A stretch of 64,000 bases of DNA from Drosophila miranda (taxonomy: Eukaryota; Arthropoda; Insecta; Diptera; Drosophilidae), in assembly GCF_003369915.1 (NCBI RefSeq), contig NC_046673.1:18026001-18090000 (forward strand), given 5' to 3'. The stretch's first letter is position 1; every line of letters begins with the position of its first letter. This document shows positions 37,149-50,880 of the stretch, piece by piece. Under the pieces are notes generated by a model that saw nothing but the letters and a program-made list of their open reading frames with translations, did no database searches and had not been told where the DNA came from. Made by a program: the position numbers and the translations under genes.

Positions 37149-40100
37149 ATGAGTACACTGGGGGGAAGTAGGGGAGAGCGAAATGCCAAGCCCAAATTCA
37201 CAGCGTTGGATATAAATCGCATGTACAAGAATAGTCGTGTAAGTACAAATCATATACATATCGATATGCATAAATGTCCCTCTATAGTCCCCATATATGT
37301 ATATACATACATACATATATATATTTACTGTTTGCTGATTCCTTGACTTCCTCTCCCTCCGCCTTGCGCAGGGTGAATCAAGTGAACCATCAGCACAGAA
37401 GAATCAAGTGCCTCGTAAACATGGTATGCAAATCTTGGGAAAAGTGCCGTCCGCTAGGCGACCACCAGCCAATCTGCCATCCCTGAAGGCCGAGACCAAC
37501 ACCAGCAGCAGCAACAATAATTTCCTAGTCTCAGTCGAAGGTGAGTTGAGCGACAGCAGCAGCAGCAGAAGCAGCATCAACAGAAGAGTACTCTCTATAT
37601 ATCCTATATGTATATCCCCTCTTAAATAACAGCAGGATCAGGCTCAGCAGGAGGATCTAATAATAGCCACAACAACACCACTGCCCACAGCGGAGGAGGA
37701 GGAGCAGGCGCTGCCGGTAACGGCGGTGGAGGAGCAACAGGAGGCGGTGGAGCCTCAACAACACCTGGCGTAGGAGGAGGTTCACAGCAACTGCAGCAGC
37801 AACAGCAGCAGCATCACCACCACCACAACAACAACGTCTCAACGAGCAACGCCGGCAATAAATTCGGCAGCAGCAATAGTAGCACTAGCAACAGCAACAA
37901 TAACGTCTCCTCCGGGGGCGGCAACAACAGTGCCTCCTCTGGACATAGCCACACTCACAGCGGCGGCGGCGGTGGCGGTGGCCCCGCTAATAGCAACAAA
38001 AACTACAAGCTCATCAATAACTCGGCAGGCGGACCGGGGGGCAGCGGAGGAGGAGGATCAGCAGCCGGCGGTGGCCATTCGCTCAACTCACCCAAGTCAT
38101 GGTCTGCCATAACCACAGGACACGAGAGGGGCCAGCACTTTGGTCGCCAGCCCCAGCATCATTCGCAGCAGCAGCAGCAGGTGGTGCCCCACTACCAGAG
38201 TCCGCAATTCCAATACGAGTTCCCCACACTGGACGGCACAGTTGGCAGCGGCGGAAGCGGTGGCGGCGGATCGAGCGGTGCCGGTTCCGGATTGGGGGGA
38301 GCGCAGTCGGGCAAGGGACACTACCAGAACCAGGCGCATCACTCGAGCTCAATCCAGCAGAACCATCATCACTCGCATCACTCTCACCATCATCAGCAGC
38401 AGCACCAGCACCAGCACCAGCACCAGCAGCAGCATCAACAGTCGTCGCACCATCGGGACTACCACCAGGGCCAGGGACAGGGACGTCAGTATGGCGGGGG
38501 ATCTCACCACTCGCATCGCGACTACAGAGATGGCAACGACGACGTCGGCGGTGGCGCTGGTGGCATGGATCTGGGCGAGATGAGCCTGCGACCACAGAAC
38601 GATACGGCCACCTGGCTGCAGCAGCAGGAGAAGGCGGCCAAGAGTGCTGCGGCTGCCGCAGCGGCGGCGGCGGCCAACTCGGACCTGGCGATGGGCCAAC
38701 AGGGCCAGGGCCACCATCTGATCGCCGGCAACGGCGGCGGCGGTACACCTGGCGGCGGGGGTGGCGGCGGCGGATCAGGGAACGGAGGAGCCGTTCCCCT
38801 GCCCATACTTTCACTTATGCCCTCGTTCATGCGCAGCGGTGCCCCAATGCCCACATCGGCGGTGGTTGCCGGCGGCCTGGGCATGGGTGTCGGCGGATCC
38901 ATGGCCACCACGGTGGCCTCCATTCTTGCGGGCGGCTCCGAATCGGGTCTGCCCACCCACTACCAGAACGGCATCCTTGGGGGACGGGCCGCTTCCCCGG
39001 CCGTTGGCGGTTTTCGTGCCGCCAGCGCTATACCGAAGCGTCCTGCGGCCTCTGCCTCGCCCCCACAGGGCATGGGCACTGCGACGCCACCCCAACAGCA
39101 GCAGGCGCAGCAGCAGGCGAACGGTGGCGGACGCAAGGAGAAGGACTATGTGGTGGAGCCGGAAGTGGCCCAAATGCAGCGCCCCATTATCCGCGAGGAG
39201 GATCTGGAGCGCTTGAATGCGATAGCCAAGGACGACAGCTGGACAAAGCAGGATGATATTGATTATACCAAGAAGTTGACATTCTCGGACGACGAATCCC
39301 CCCCAGAGGATCATCTCCATGGCGGCGGCTCTGGCAAACAGCAGCAGCACCAGCAGCAGGGCCATTCCCAGACGCAAGCCTCCACAGCTGCCTCCTCAGT
39401 ATTGGCTGGCAAGATGGCACCCTCCTCCGTATCCAGCTGGCAGCGTGGCAAGGATAGCAGCGAGCGCGAGTCCCTTCCAGAAGGGTGCATGGACCAGCAG
39501 CAGCAGCAGCAGCAACAATCGCAGCAGCAGCAGCAAGACATGCGCCAACAGAACGGACATCGTGGCAGTTCTGGTAATGTTGGGGCACCAGTGGCCGGTG
39601 GCATTGCCCTGGACGCCAGTGTCTATGAGCGAGTAAAGCAGCGCAAGGAAGAGGAGGAGCGTCGCGAAATGGAGCGGAAACAGGCGGCGGCCAAAAAGCT
39701 GCAGGAGCTCGAAATGAAAATGAACAGCAAGAAGGCAGCAGCGGCGGCTCTGGCCGGCGAGGGACCCGCCTCGTCCTCGGGCTCTGTCTCCTCGAATGAA
39801 GCGCAATCCCTTTCCGCACCGCTGGGCAATGTCAGTGAGGATGAGGGCGGAGGCCAGCATCGTCGCCCACGCGGCAGCATCTCCAGCCTGGGCAGCGGTG
39901 TGAGTCCCGTGACAACTGGCGGTGGCGGCGGCGGCGTGTCAGGTTCTGGCTCGCCAGCTGGCGGTGAATACGGCCAGAAGGGCGTGTTCCTTACCCACTT
40001 TCAATCGAATTTACCACCACGTTTCCAGCGCCAGCAGCAACAACAACAGCAGGCCCAGCAGCAGCAGCAGCAGCCACGCTTGGAGAAGAGCGCCTCGGCC

Positions 40101-43100
40101 AGCAGTGCTTTCGATAGCAATTCGCGCTACCTGCAGAAGGGTGGCGTGGGATCGGCCAGCGGAGGAGGAGCGGCCGCTGGTACCGTGGCAAGCGGTGGAG
40201 GGGGACGTGGGGGCTACGCTCAACGCGGTGCCTCCGGTGGAGGAGGAGGAGGAGCCGCTGGTGGGGGCTACGGACGCAATCGTCACGACAGCTCCAGTGC
40301 CCGAGAGGAGCAGGATGCACTGACCATCGAGCAGCAGCAGCAGCGGTTCACCCGGGGACAGCAGGAGTACAGGAGTCAGGTGCAGTCATTGCCGCGGAGC
40401 ATTTCGGAGAATTCGCATCGCAAAACCAGCGTCTCGTCGTCGACCGGCGGCGAGGAGTGCGCCATCCTGAGCCTGGGCTCGTGCTCCTCCTGGGCCGAGC
40501 AGACCGATGCCGAGCAGAAGGTGCACCACAGGCATCGCGACGAGAGCTTCTCCTCCACCCACAGCCACGACTCGTCCGTGCAGATTAAGATCCTGCAGCG
40601 TCCGGCCCGTCAGCCCAGCCTCAGCGAAGAGGCCATGGCCCCTGGTGCCGTTGGCGGCCAGCAGCAGAAGCAACTGCTGCCTGCCTCTCCATCGCTGCAC
40701 AAGCCCGCACCTGCAGAGATCATGCCCACGCAGATCCTGCGCCGCAGCGTGGAGCCGCTGGACAAGTCCGATGACAAGTCAGAGGAGAAGCCCGATGGCG
40801 ATGGCGACAAGGCCAAGTATCAGCAGCAGCAGGCGGCGTCTGGCAGCAAGCAGCAGCAAGATGAGGACAAGGCGCATCCCAGCGCCGCCGCCGGCAAGCG
40901 CCCCAGTGCCAGAGGAGGAGGAGGTGGCGGCGGATCTGTTGGAGGTCGAGGCGGCGGTACACGCAGCTATGCGGCCAGCGCTGGAGGAGGCGGAGCACAA
41001 GCAGCATCGGTCGGAAGTGGCAGCTATCGTGGCGGAAATAGGAGCGGCAGCGACTGGGGCAGCCGCAGCAGCGGTGCAGCTGGCAGACGCTACTACGGCA
41101 GCGGCGGCGAGCAATCGGAGCACTCGGAGGATGTGGATGAAGACTGCTACAGCAGTGGAGGTGGCGGAGGAGGAGGAGGTGGAGGTGGTACTGGCGCAGC
41201 ACGTCGACGTCCGGAGGATCCAGCGGGACAGCCGTCGGCCAACAAGGCCGGCTTCTCGCCACGGGGAGAGCCCTCACGACGTGGACGCGGTGGACTTAGC
41301 AGCGGTGGTGGTGCCGTCTCAGCGCCTGGGTATCGCCGTCCGGTAGCCGCAGGATCCGGCACCGGATCGGCCGGCAATGCCGGAGGTGCTGGGCGCGCGT
41401 ACGGACGACTCGGCTACGAGGAGTACGGCAAGCGCAGCTCAGATTCGGAGGCGGATCTGGCGGACAAGAGCAAGCACATGGCCAAGGACGAGAAGGAGGC
41501 CTGCGGAGCCGTAGGCGAGGAGAAGGACTGCAAGACTGCCACTTCAGCCCCCAGCCACAGTCACAGCCACAGCCAGCACACTGCCCTGGTCAAGGAGGAG
41601 GCGCAAAAGGATTCGCCAGCGCGCATACCTCCCGGACTGGCTGCCACCGCGGCAGGAGGAGCGCCCACGGCCCTGACCAGCGGCGTCGCGACAGGCGGCG
41701 TCCCCTCATCGCTGGGCTGCTCAGCCGATCTGCTCGAAAAGAAAAAGGCCGGCGGCGACCCCTCATCCGTCTCTGTCATCGGCGGTCCGTGCGGCAGCAG
41801 CGAGAAGGTCATCAAGCTGGCAGCCATCGGCGAGAAATCGCCACTGGTGGCCGTCAGCCTGGGAGTGGGTCCCGGTTCTGCTCCGGGTACAGTGCCCGGT
41901 GGCCAGGGAGCTACGCTCCTGATCGACGGTGCCCCCGTCAACACGATCATCTTTGAGAACTCAACGTACAAGCAGCAGCAGGTGCAGCAGCAGCAGGTGC
42001 AGCAGCAGCAGGTGCAGCAGCAGCAGCAGCAGGCGGTTGCAGCGGCTGTGGTCATTAAGCCCAACAGCCAGCTCTCGGGAGACTCCACGGTGGACAGCCT
42101 TTCCAGTGCCTTGTCCCAGATGAGCTTCGGCGGCAAGTCCGCCACGGGAGCCGGCGAGGAGGCGCAGGACATGAAGCTAGGCTTCACCTTCGGAGATGAT
42201 CCCTCGCCCCTTAAGGTGGATACCATGGACAAGGCCTCCGCCAGCCAGCAGCATCAGCACCACCAGCAGCAACAACAGCAGCAGGCGGCACAACAGCAGC
42301 AGCAGCAGCAGCAGCAAAATAATTCAACGGCCGATCTCAATATGAAGATAGCCAGCGTGAAAAAGGTGTGGGAGTCGGCCACACCGATGTCGGACGGGCC
42401 ATCGCCCTCGCAGGTGCAGGTGCAACAGCAACAGCAGGCCCTGCCCTTAGGCCAGCAGCAGCAGCAGGCCATGGCCCAGCAGCAGCAACAGCAGCAGCAG
42501 CAGTCGCTCGTCCAGCAACAGCCGCTACAGGTCCAGCAGCAGCAGCAGGTGCAACAGCAGCAGGTCCAGCAGCAGCAGCAGGTCCAGCAGCAGCAACAGC
42601 AGCAGGCGGTGCAGCAGCAACAATCTGTGCTGCAGCCCCAGGGGGGCGACGATGGCAGCAGCCACATGAGTGCCGCCTCGTTTGTGGCCGCGGCGGTGGC
42701 TGCCTCCCAGCAGCACCAGCAGCAGATGCCCCATTATGCGGTCTCAGCGGTGCACATGCAGAGCCACCACCACCAGCAGCAGCAGGCCCAGCACCATCAG
42801 CACCATGCGCTGTCCTCGCCGGGGCCCGTTCCCGGTGTGCATGGCTATGGGGGTCATGGATCGCCCTTCGATGGCGGCTCCTTGGACCAGCAGTTCCAGC
42901 AGGAGGACTATCCCAGTCCCCAGCAACAGCAGCAGCAGCATCAGAAGGCCAAGCAGCAGAAGTACCTGGGCATGTCTCCGCCCCCCAGCCAACAGCAGCA
43001 GCACTCCCAGCAGCAACACTCGCAGCATCAGCAGCACCAGCAGCAACAGCAGCAACCGTTCTACCAGGCGTCGCCGCAGTTCGGTGTCGGCGGCATTCCA

Positions 43101-45816
43101 ACGATTCCCAGCCCGCCGGCCGTGGTGTTCAATTCGTCGCAGATGCCACCGCCGCCGCCACCGTCGCAGGGCGGCAATCTGTATGCTCCATTCCATTCGC
43201 TCGATCATTCGAGCCGCTCGCCCGCCTATTCGGCGGCAGCGGCCGCACACAGCTTCCCGGGCCACTATGCGGCAGCAGCGGCGGCGGCGGCGGCAGCCGG
43301 TGGCCCCTTCAACGTCAATGCGTACGCCATGCAGACGGCCCATGGCGGCAACATGCCCCAGACGGCGGCCACACCCGACATGTACTCCAATCTGTCGTCG
43401 CAGTTCCGTCTGGGCGGCGGACCCGGCGGCCCAACGGTCGGCCCCTTCGGTCAGCCCAACTCGCAGCAGCTGAGCAATCCGAACGCCGCGGTGGCCATCA
43501 TCTCATCTAACAGCAACTCCATGATGTCCTCGGGAGCAGCCAAGCCGCCTCAATCCAGCCAGCAGCCCATCGGGGCCATAGGCTCCAAGTCGGCGGGCAG
43601 CGGCGGTGGCCCCGGCCCCTATGCCACCACCCAGCAGTATATGAATCTTTATCCCGGCCCTCCGCCCCAGCATCCGGGCCAGGGCGGACCCCCGCCGGGC
43701 GCCCATCAGCTCCAGTCCAACAGCTACTACTCGAATTCGGCGCCAGGCGGTCCCAGTGGCCCCCAGTTCTATGGTGGACCCCCGCCGCAGGGCAACGGAG
43801 GTGCGCAGAGCTACGGCCTGGCCACAGCCGCCGGCATGTACGGGGGCCATCAGGGCGGACCACCCGGCTCCAATGGGCCGCCAGGCGGTCCCCAGTCACA
43901 GCACACGATGGGCAATTTCAACACGCAGTTCATGAACTCCCCCTTGCTGACGGCCAGTATCAATCAGTACCGAGGAGGACCCACGCCTGGAGCGGCCTAC
44001 CTGAAGAGCAGCCAGGGACAGGGCCATATGCAGGACTCGGTAAGGACTACAGCTAGCGACGCAGTCAGATGGCGGCGTAGAAAGAGAATCACCTAAATGT
44101 GTGCACGTTCATTACAACACTTATCCATCAAATCCGATCCGCACAGTTCAAGCACCAATCAAGAATCTACAATCAAGAAAAATCCTTCATCGAATTATCA
44201 GCCAACTATACCAAGTCTGATTGCTCTAGCTTTAATAGTCTCTGGGATCTGTGGATGACACAGAATATTGTTCTTTGCGGTAGGTGGGGCGAAATTTTGA
44301 AATGCACTTGTGCAAGTTCAATATCACGGGAGTGTGGATACCAAATTTGGTTGCTCTAGCTCTTATAGTCTCTGAAATCTAGGCGCTCACTTTTTGCGAT
44401 AGGCAAAGCCGACCATGAAACGTGTGTGTCAGAGAGAGAGAGACAGCGAGAGAAAATCAAATTGTTTTCTTCACTATGGCTATAATAATAATACGATCTG
44501 GTGCAGATTCTGCACCCTAAAAGATATAGTATTATTCTTTTTTGGTGTTCTCGTATCTTTAAAATCGTGGATGCCACAGATTTTCGTCCTTTGTGGGGGC
44601 GGGGCGAAGTTTTGAAATATACTTATAACAGTGACATATCACGGAAGTCTGGATACACGGAAGTCGTTGCTCTAGCTCTTATAGTCTCTGAGCACTAGGC
44701 GCTCATTGGGACGGACAGACAGACATGGCTCAATCGACTCGACTATTGATGCTGATCAAGAATATATATACTTTATGGGGTCGGAAACGCTTCCTTCTGG
44801 ACGTTACACACATCCATATTTACCACAAATCTCATTTTGAGTATCGGGTATAAAAAGATATAGTCTTTAATCGCTAATCTATCTGCCTCCTAAATAACCG
44901 CCCACCAAACTGTGTCTCTTGTCCTCCCCCTGCAGATGGGCCGACAGTTGAAGAGTCCACTCAGCGCTGACATGAGTCTCGGCCTGGCCAAACAGGTCCA
45001 GTCGCAGCCAAGTCCACCGCACCACAAGAACTACGGCGCTGTAAGTGTTGCTTCCTCCACTAACCAGAATGATGCTCACTCTCTCTCTTCCTCTCTTCTC
45101 TTCTCTTCATACAGTGGGATCTGCAAAACCAGGTGCTGCAGCAGCAGCAGCAACAGCAGCAACAACAACAGCAGCAGCAGCAGCAACAACAACAACAACA
45201 ACAACAGCAGCAGCAGCAGCAACAATCTCAGCAGCAACAGCAGCGCCAGCAGCAGGGCGGTAATGGCGGCAACGGACCCAACATGAACGCCCTGGGCGGA
45301 CGTGGCAGCGGTGCCGTGGGCAGTGGCAGCGGAAACGGTGGCGGTGGCTCTCAGGTGGTTGGCGGCAACGGCAGTGGAGGTGGCAATGGTGGTGGAAACG
45401 GTGTTGGCAGCGTTGGACAGAGTAGTGGCAACCAAGGTCGGTACCCCACGCCCATTCAGCGACCCAACAACTATCCGCAACAGCATCCCCAACAGCAGCA
45501 GCAACAGCAGCAACAGCAGCAGCGGGATCAGGCGGCAGCAGCAGCGCAGCGCGCCCAAAACATGCGGCAGGTGACCGGCGGCAATGGAGGAGTGGCAGCG
45601 CCAACCAGTGCCGGTGGCAATGGCAATGCCCCAGTTGGACCGCCGGGCGGTAACGGCGGTGGCGGTGGCAATGGGGGACCAGGAGGAGCGGTGGGCGGCG
45701 GCTCAACCGGCTCCGCGGTCGGCTCGGCGGCGGCGCAGCTGAGCAAACCCTATTATGCCAACAATGCGGCCGGCTCCGGCGGTGGGGCCAATCGCGGGGA
45801 GTGGCACGCCAACTGA
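37149..45816 (+). CDS. nocte: Nocte, PRRC2/BAT2-domain glutamine-rich protein
   Basis: Exons 37149-37238, 37372-37540, 37633-44039, 44936-45040 and 45115-45816 keep phase and give 2490 residues. The N terminus is a BAT2_N domain (KFTALDINRMYKN, RKHGMQILGKVPSARRPPANLPSLKAE; typed here as two separated blocks), with SPKSWSAITTGHE near residue 240. Conserved blocks follow near 590-645 (RPIIREEDLERLN, DYTKKLTFSDDE), a charged helix near 750-790 (KEEEERREMERKQ) and SVKKVWESATP. The rest is Gly-, Ser- and especially Gln/His-rich low-complexity sequence, including polyQ in the last exon. In D. melanogaster nocte is needed for temperature entrainment of the circadian clock through chordotonal organs; vertebrate PRRC2 proteins act in translation initiation. 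The 6.4-kb exon dominates the gene. Length is similar to the melanogaster protein (about 2300, from memory). Confidence 0.93.
44213..44852 (-). mobile_element. Truncated copy of the 1.06-kb TIR element inside a nocte intron
   Basis: This is an inverted, 5'-truncated relative of the element at 51923-52981. It shares the inner GGGGTCGGAAACG, TGATGCTGATCAAGAATATA and GGACGTTACACAC blocks and ends in the same terminus AGTATCGGGTATA at 44840-44852. It fills most of the 896-bp intron between the 6.4-kb exon and the 105-bp exon of nocte. The left limit is approximate. Confidence 0.75.
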
Positions 45817-48096
45817 GTGGGGCAGAATCCTTCGCCCACGCCCACGATCATGCCCACGACCACACTCAATACCACTCCAGCGGACCCCAGCCACAGCCAC
45901 AATCACAGTCCCCCACCTACAATAGAAGAAAATACACACACACAAACGTGCATACAGGCATAGAGGAAACGGGGAATAGTGGAAGGAATGCGCATCGAAG
46001 GAGATCAAGAAAAGCAAATCAAGGAAAGGAAAGCAAAGCAAAGTAAAGGAACGATAACGATAACGAATGTAGGAACTGTTGGAAGCGAAAGCAGAGAGGA
46101 GAAATATTTACTTATCCATAAAAATAAACGTTAAGCAAAAAGTAAAAGTAAAAGTAAAAGTAAAAAGTGAAGAAGGAGGCAGCAGGCAGAAGCCAGAAAG
46201 CTATCGAAATCGAAAGTTAATAACACAAACTAAAAGAGATACTAGCGCAAGCGTAAGAGAAAATGTGAGAGAATAAAGGGAAAGCAGACGCGGGAGCAGA
46301 AGCGACGAAGAGCGAGAGCGAGAGACGAGTAGAGACCTAAAAAAGCTAACAAGAGAAACAGAGCTGCCAAGAATAAGACGGTAAAAGTAAACCGCCAGAG
46401 AAGAAAGCAATCGAGAGAAAGGAAAACAAAACAAAACAGTACTCGGTAAGAAAACCCTCAGTAAATGAGAAAGGGGAGAAATGCAAACGCAAAGTGAGAG
46501 AAAAGCGTTCAAAGGGAAATTTAGCAACAGCGAAGAGGAGACACACAAAACACAAACCCTTAAGAAAATTAGAGCAGGAATAAAGCATAAATGGCGTTTA
46601 GCGAGGAGGAGCCATCGGCAGGAGGATCGGCAGCAGATGTTGATTTGATGATTGTTGGCAGGTCCTCAGGGAAGGGAGGCGGAACGATGACGGAAAATGC
46701 AAATCAGAGATAGTAAGAGATAGGTACCCCATCCCCATAAGCAGCCCTGCCCCTCTCCGCAACACCGCCACACCGTCACCGCCGCAACAGATGAAAACGG
46801 AAGCAGCAGCAACAGGAGAACAGGAGCCCGAAGGAGCAATAGAAAATGGAGAAATCGCAAGAGAATTACTTATTAAACAAAACACACACACATACACACA
46901 CACACACAAAACGCATACATTACACAGACACACACAAACACACGAACACGAACTCATATAAAAACATACTTACATAAATAGCGGAGTGTATTTTTTGTCA
47001 AACAAACTTACATAATATTACTTTTACGTTTATATACTTATTATTTTTTTGTAGTAGAGTCTCTCTCCCGCAACGCCCCGCCCCGCCCCGGCCCACCCGT
47101 CAATGCTCTTCCCCCCCAACTAAATCCCCAAGAAAAACAAAAACCAACAAAAAACTGAACATTTGGCACTGCGTATGCTTTAATTTCTTTATACATAAAT
47201 ACATAATACATATACATAAATATTGTTTAATTTTTTTGCAACACACAAAAAATCCACTAATAATTCTAATTTATGTTTATGCTACAATATAATACATTAT
47301 ATATATATATATATACATATATACAAAACGTAACCCGGGGCTCTATCTACTCTATACAAATCACATCTGAAAGAATGAGCGAGGAACGAAGAACGAAGAA
47401 AGTGACGAGAAAGCGAGCACGAGATGATACCTACATACACATATAGAGAATATATAGAGAAACGAAGAGAGAGAGAGAGACAAATGAAAAGCAGGCAAGC
47501 TTTTAAGTTTGATTAAGCGCAAAAATAAGTTTAAACAAGTAAAAGCAAACAAAATACATTATAGAAATCTGTATGAACAAAAACAAAAACCGAAAACCGA
47601 TAACAGAAACCAGAAACAATAACAAAACAGCAATAACAGGCATTATATATGTAGCATTATACAGACATATGAGTAATTCCTGATCCCGATCATTATCGTT
47701 ATACAAGTTCCCCCGCCACCCCGTCAATATGGCAGCACTGCTAAACGAATAACGGTATCCGTATCCCCCGGTATCCCAGGCTTTAAATTGAAAGTGTTCA
47801 GCGCAAATCGCACATGGGTGGCAACGCCGCCACCACCCCCTATCGCAGCCAGACCTGCCAGACATCGCCAGTCAGCAATCGGAAAGAACTGTAATCGAAA
47901 TGAAGAACGAAACGAACGTTTTATGCTCAAGGGCGCAGTCACGTAAATGAGAGAATTAAAAGTAATGTATGCTGTACGAGAGTGACGTAGCGAGAATGAA
48001 ATTTAAACAATTTATATAAATGTGTAATTCATTATGTAACTGTAACTTAACAAGGATATGATATGATATGATCTATGTATGGGCATTAACGATACA

Positions 48097-48149
<53 letters not shown>

Positions 48150-50393
48150 CACATACGCATGCATATACAAGAATACGAGTATATATATATTATATATAGA
48201 AGCAAAAACGGTTCCAATTTTAATGAAAACAGGATCCCCACACACATACACTCATACAAATTCAAACATACTCTTGCTCGTACAACAGTAATTATAACGA
48301 TTATAATCGCACACATCCCAGGGCGACGACGACGGTGGGAGAGCCGCAGAGATCTCTTGCTCGCACACCCCACATCCTCCACACACCCCCCCCACACGCG
48401 CTCTCAGCGAATACTAAGAAGGGTTCGTTGGAGGGAGATGGGAGATCCCTGTGGCCCGCCCCCGCAGTACACAATCCCAATGCGAATATGTAGTAGAAAT
48501 ATAGACAAAAACCAAAACAAAAATCAAGCAGAATAACTGCGACTGCTCTGCGCACTTTGCTACGCTGCTTCTGTGCTGCGCTGCTGCTGTAAAGCGCAAA
48601 AGAGAAAACGCAATAGAAAAAAGCAATGGAATATAGCGGTATATTAAATAGTCCACACACACACAAACACACACACAACCAGACTCAGTCACTCACTCCC
48701 ACGCACCCGAATGTCACCCTCTCACTCACTCAATCACTCACTCACATACGACCCGCCCCCAAAACGGGGAATTTGCAAAGCCAGGCAAATAGTTTAGTTA
48801 TTAAAATAACACGGAAAACGAGAAGAAACAGAAGCATAAAGAGAACAAAAGAAATGAAGAGGAAAGCGAAACAGTTAGTGGATAACAGGAGAATATAGGA
48901 AGATATAGAAAGAAAACCGAAACCGAAGCAAACGCTTGCTATTATACAATACATGTAAAAGGTAATTACATAGCATATACAATTGATAAATGATATAAAC
49001 ACTAATTTATACCTACAACATATATTTTAAATGCATCAAGAAACCCGTTAGGGCTGATTAACATACAGCTAAACGGTCGAAGGACACGTCAGTCAGGCGA
49101 GGAATAGGCCCGGCCAGCAGGCAGATAGGAGAAAAAAGAAGAGTACAGTACATGAAATATTTATACGAAATATATGTAAACCATTTTTACATTCAATTCA
49201 TTCAAATTAATTTTTAGCAATACTGAAATTTCGATAAAAAAAAAAGAAAACAAACCTGGGGCCCGCCCCAGATCCCCCTTACCCCCCGTGACCTCTCCAA
49301 CCAATGAACGAGAGGGATCTTTCAATTTCGATCCAAATCTGGGGCCCGCTCCAGATCGATTGCCCTTACCCCTAGCCTCAACCGATGAATGAGGAAAATT
49401 TAAAGCAAGTTTGAAATGAAATAAAACTTTAAATAAAATATTTAAAAACAAAACAAAAACCCCAAAAAAAAACAACGAACAAAATTTGTTGAACATGCTG
49501 TTTTAAACCTACTCTGTACTTACCAATATGTTTTCCACATTTTACTTCTTTAGGAAAACTCTCTTCCAAAATATAAAATAAAGAAAAGGGACAGAGCATG
49601 GGGCATGGGCATTGGTCAAGAGGGCAACAGTACTTCCACATTGAGGTGGAAACATCTGAACATTGGTGGATAATGTTGCATAGTGCATCAAACCCGATGA
49701 CGAGCATGGATACTCGTGTGAGAGGAGTTCTCGACGGACGGTAAGAATAATGGTTGCACAAGCAAACGCCATATTTTTCGTTAGATGTACAACAGTTCTT
49801 GGATCTTTTAATTATAGAAAAGTGCATGAGCGCAAGCTATGAACAATTATCGGTGTATCTATTCGGAGAAGTTTGGTGCTCTGTCTGTTAGGTTGTTCGA
49901 TCTTCACATAATTCGAGGAGAATGATTAGGGTGGATCCGACTGGTTGCCAGAAGAGTCTATAAATTATGCTTACGAGAATAAATACAATCTGTGAATAGG
50001 TTTATCTAAATTATAAATTGGTCACAACAGAAAAAGTTGTTGGAACATATATGAATGCTTCTGGCAGTGAAGTCCGCAAAAGTTAAGGTGTTGTTCTGAA
50101 GGGAGAGCAATGAAGAGGTTCAGTCTGTGCATACATGTATTAATCCTCTTTTTCCGTTAGAAAGGAGTGGATGACCTGAATTAGAGCGAGATGACAGATA
50201 GAAGAGAACTCCTGGGAGATGGGCAAAGTGAGCCACAGGCGCACAGACCCCCATATCGGTAAGCACTTAAATTATTCTCTCACACTGAGATTTGTTTGGC
50301 AGCCGGCTGCCATCAAGAAACAATCTAGCCTTCTCCTGTCGTGATAGATCATTACATAAGCTATTTGGTTCAGTGAGTTACATTTTCAACTTA
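45817..50393 (+). other. Nocte 3' UTR and intergenic DNA
   Basis: AT- and purine-rich, with no coding exon. Many AATAAA-like signals and poly-CA runs suggest a long nocte 3' UTR, perhaps reaching 47-49 kb, with an end I cannot fix. From about 49.4 to 50.3 kb the sequence looks like degenerate mobile-element DNA with interrupted frames, family not recognised. Confidence 0.5.
48095..48146. repeat. (CA)n microsatellite
   Basis: About 25 CA dinucleotides, the longest dinucleotide run in the window. Confidence 0.9.
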
Positions 50394-50549
50394 TTTATTC
50401 CTTCAAGGTCTTGCACTACACATAAAATTACATGGCCTCGATCCTGCGGCGCCCGATCTGTGGTGTTCGGATCACAGCATTCGGTCCCTGGGTCCGATGG
50501 GGCTGCAGAAGCACTTGGTACGAGAAGAAAAAAAGGCAACGGCAACCCT

Positions 50550-50779
50550 CTACTTCTTCTTGGGCTTCAGCACCTGGTAGGCAATCACCAGTCCCATCAC
50601 AGCATATGTAGCCTTGGCCACCTGCAATAACCATAGATCAAGAGCGTGTCATAACACTTGGACGGCATAGATCTGCATATTCATGTTTGCGGAAAAGTAC
50701 TCACATTGGCGCGGCCGCTCATGGTCGAGCCATTGAATATTTTCGACATGCCGGTCAGTTTCTCGCCTTCACCAGCCAT
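50550..50779 (-). CDS. ATP synthase small membrane subunit, DAPIT/ATP5MK-like
   Basis: Minus-strand exons 50779-50705 and 50621-50550, split by an 83-bp intron in phase 0 (AAT|GTGAGT ... TTGCAG|GTG), encode 48 residues. The protein begins MAGEGEKLTGMSKIFNGSTM, has one membrane segment (about 28-41, ATYAVMGLVIAYQV) and ends KPKKK. This is the layout of DAPIT (USMG5/ATP5MK), the inner-membrane subunit that helps ATP-synthase dimers and supercomplexes form. Human DAPIT is 58 residues with the same F-N-x-T-x-x-GR core. A 5' UTR exon ends at GAAA|GTGAGT (about 50880-50846), with its acceptor TTTTGCAG just before the ATG. AATAAA (minus) sits at 50394-50399. Confidence 0.85.
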
Positions 50780-50845
50780 TGCTGCAAAACAAGGTAATGG
50801 GGTTATCTTTTTATATTTTCCATTGATTGCTATCGTCTACTCACT

Positions 50846-50880
50846 TTCAGGTTATTTTTCACGATTTCGAGCTGTTGAAA
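50846..50880 (-). other. 5' UTR exon of the DAPIT-like gene
   Basis: On the minus strand the sequence around CTCGAAATCGTG ends at a good donor (CTGAAA|GTGAGTAG). The matching acceptor TTTTGCAG falls 2-3 nt before the start codon. The upstream limit of the exon is a guess. Confidence 0.5.

Noticed and set aside
38099-39256. 385-codon alternative-frame plus-strand ORF within nocte, and similar frames on both strands
   Set aside because: CAG/GGC-rich repeats stay open in all frames; only the spliced PRRC2 frame matches a family.
49429-49827. 132-codon minus-strand frame that resembles retroelement protein
   Set aside because: No RT, protease or zinc-knuckle motif is visible and neighbouring frames are full of stops; kept only as a comment on degenerate DNA.
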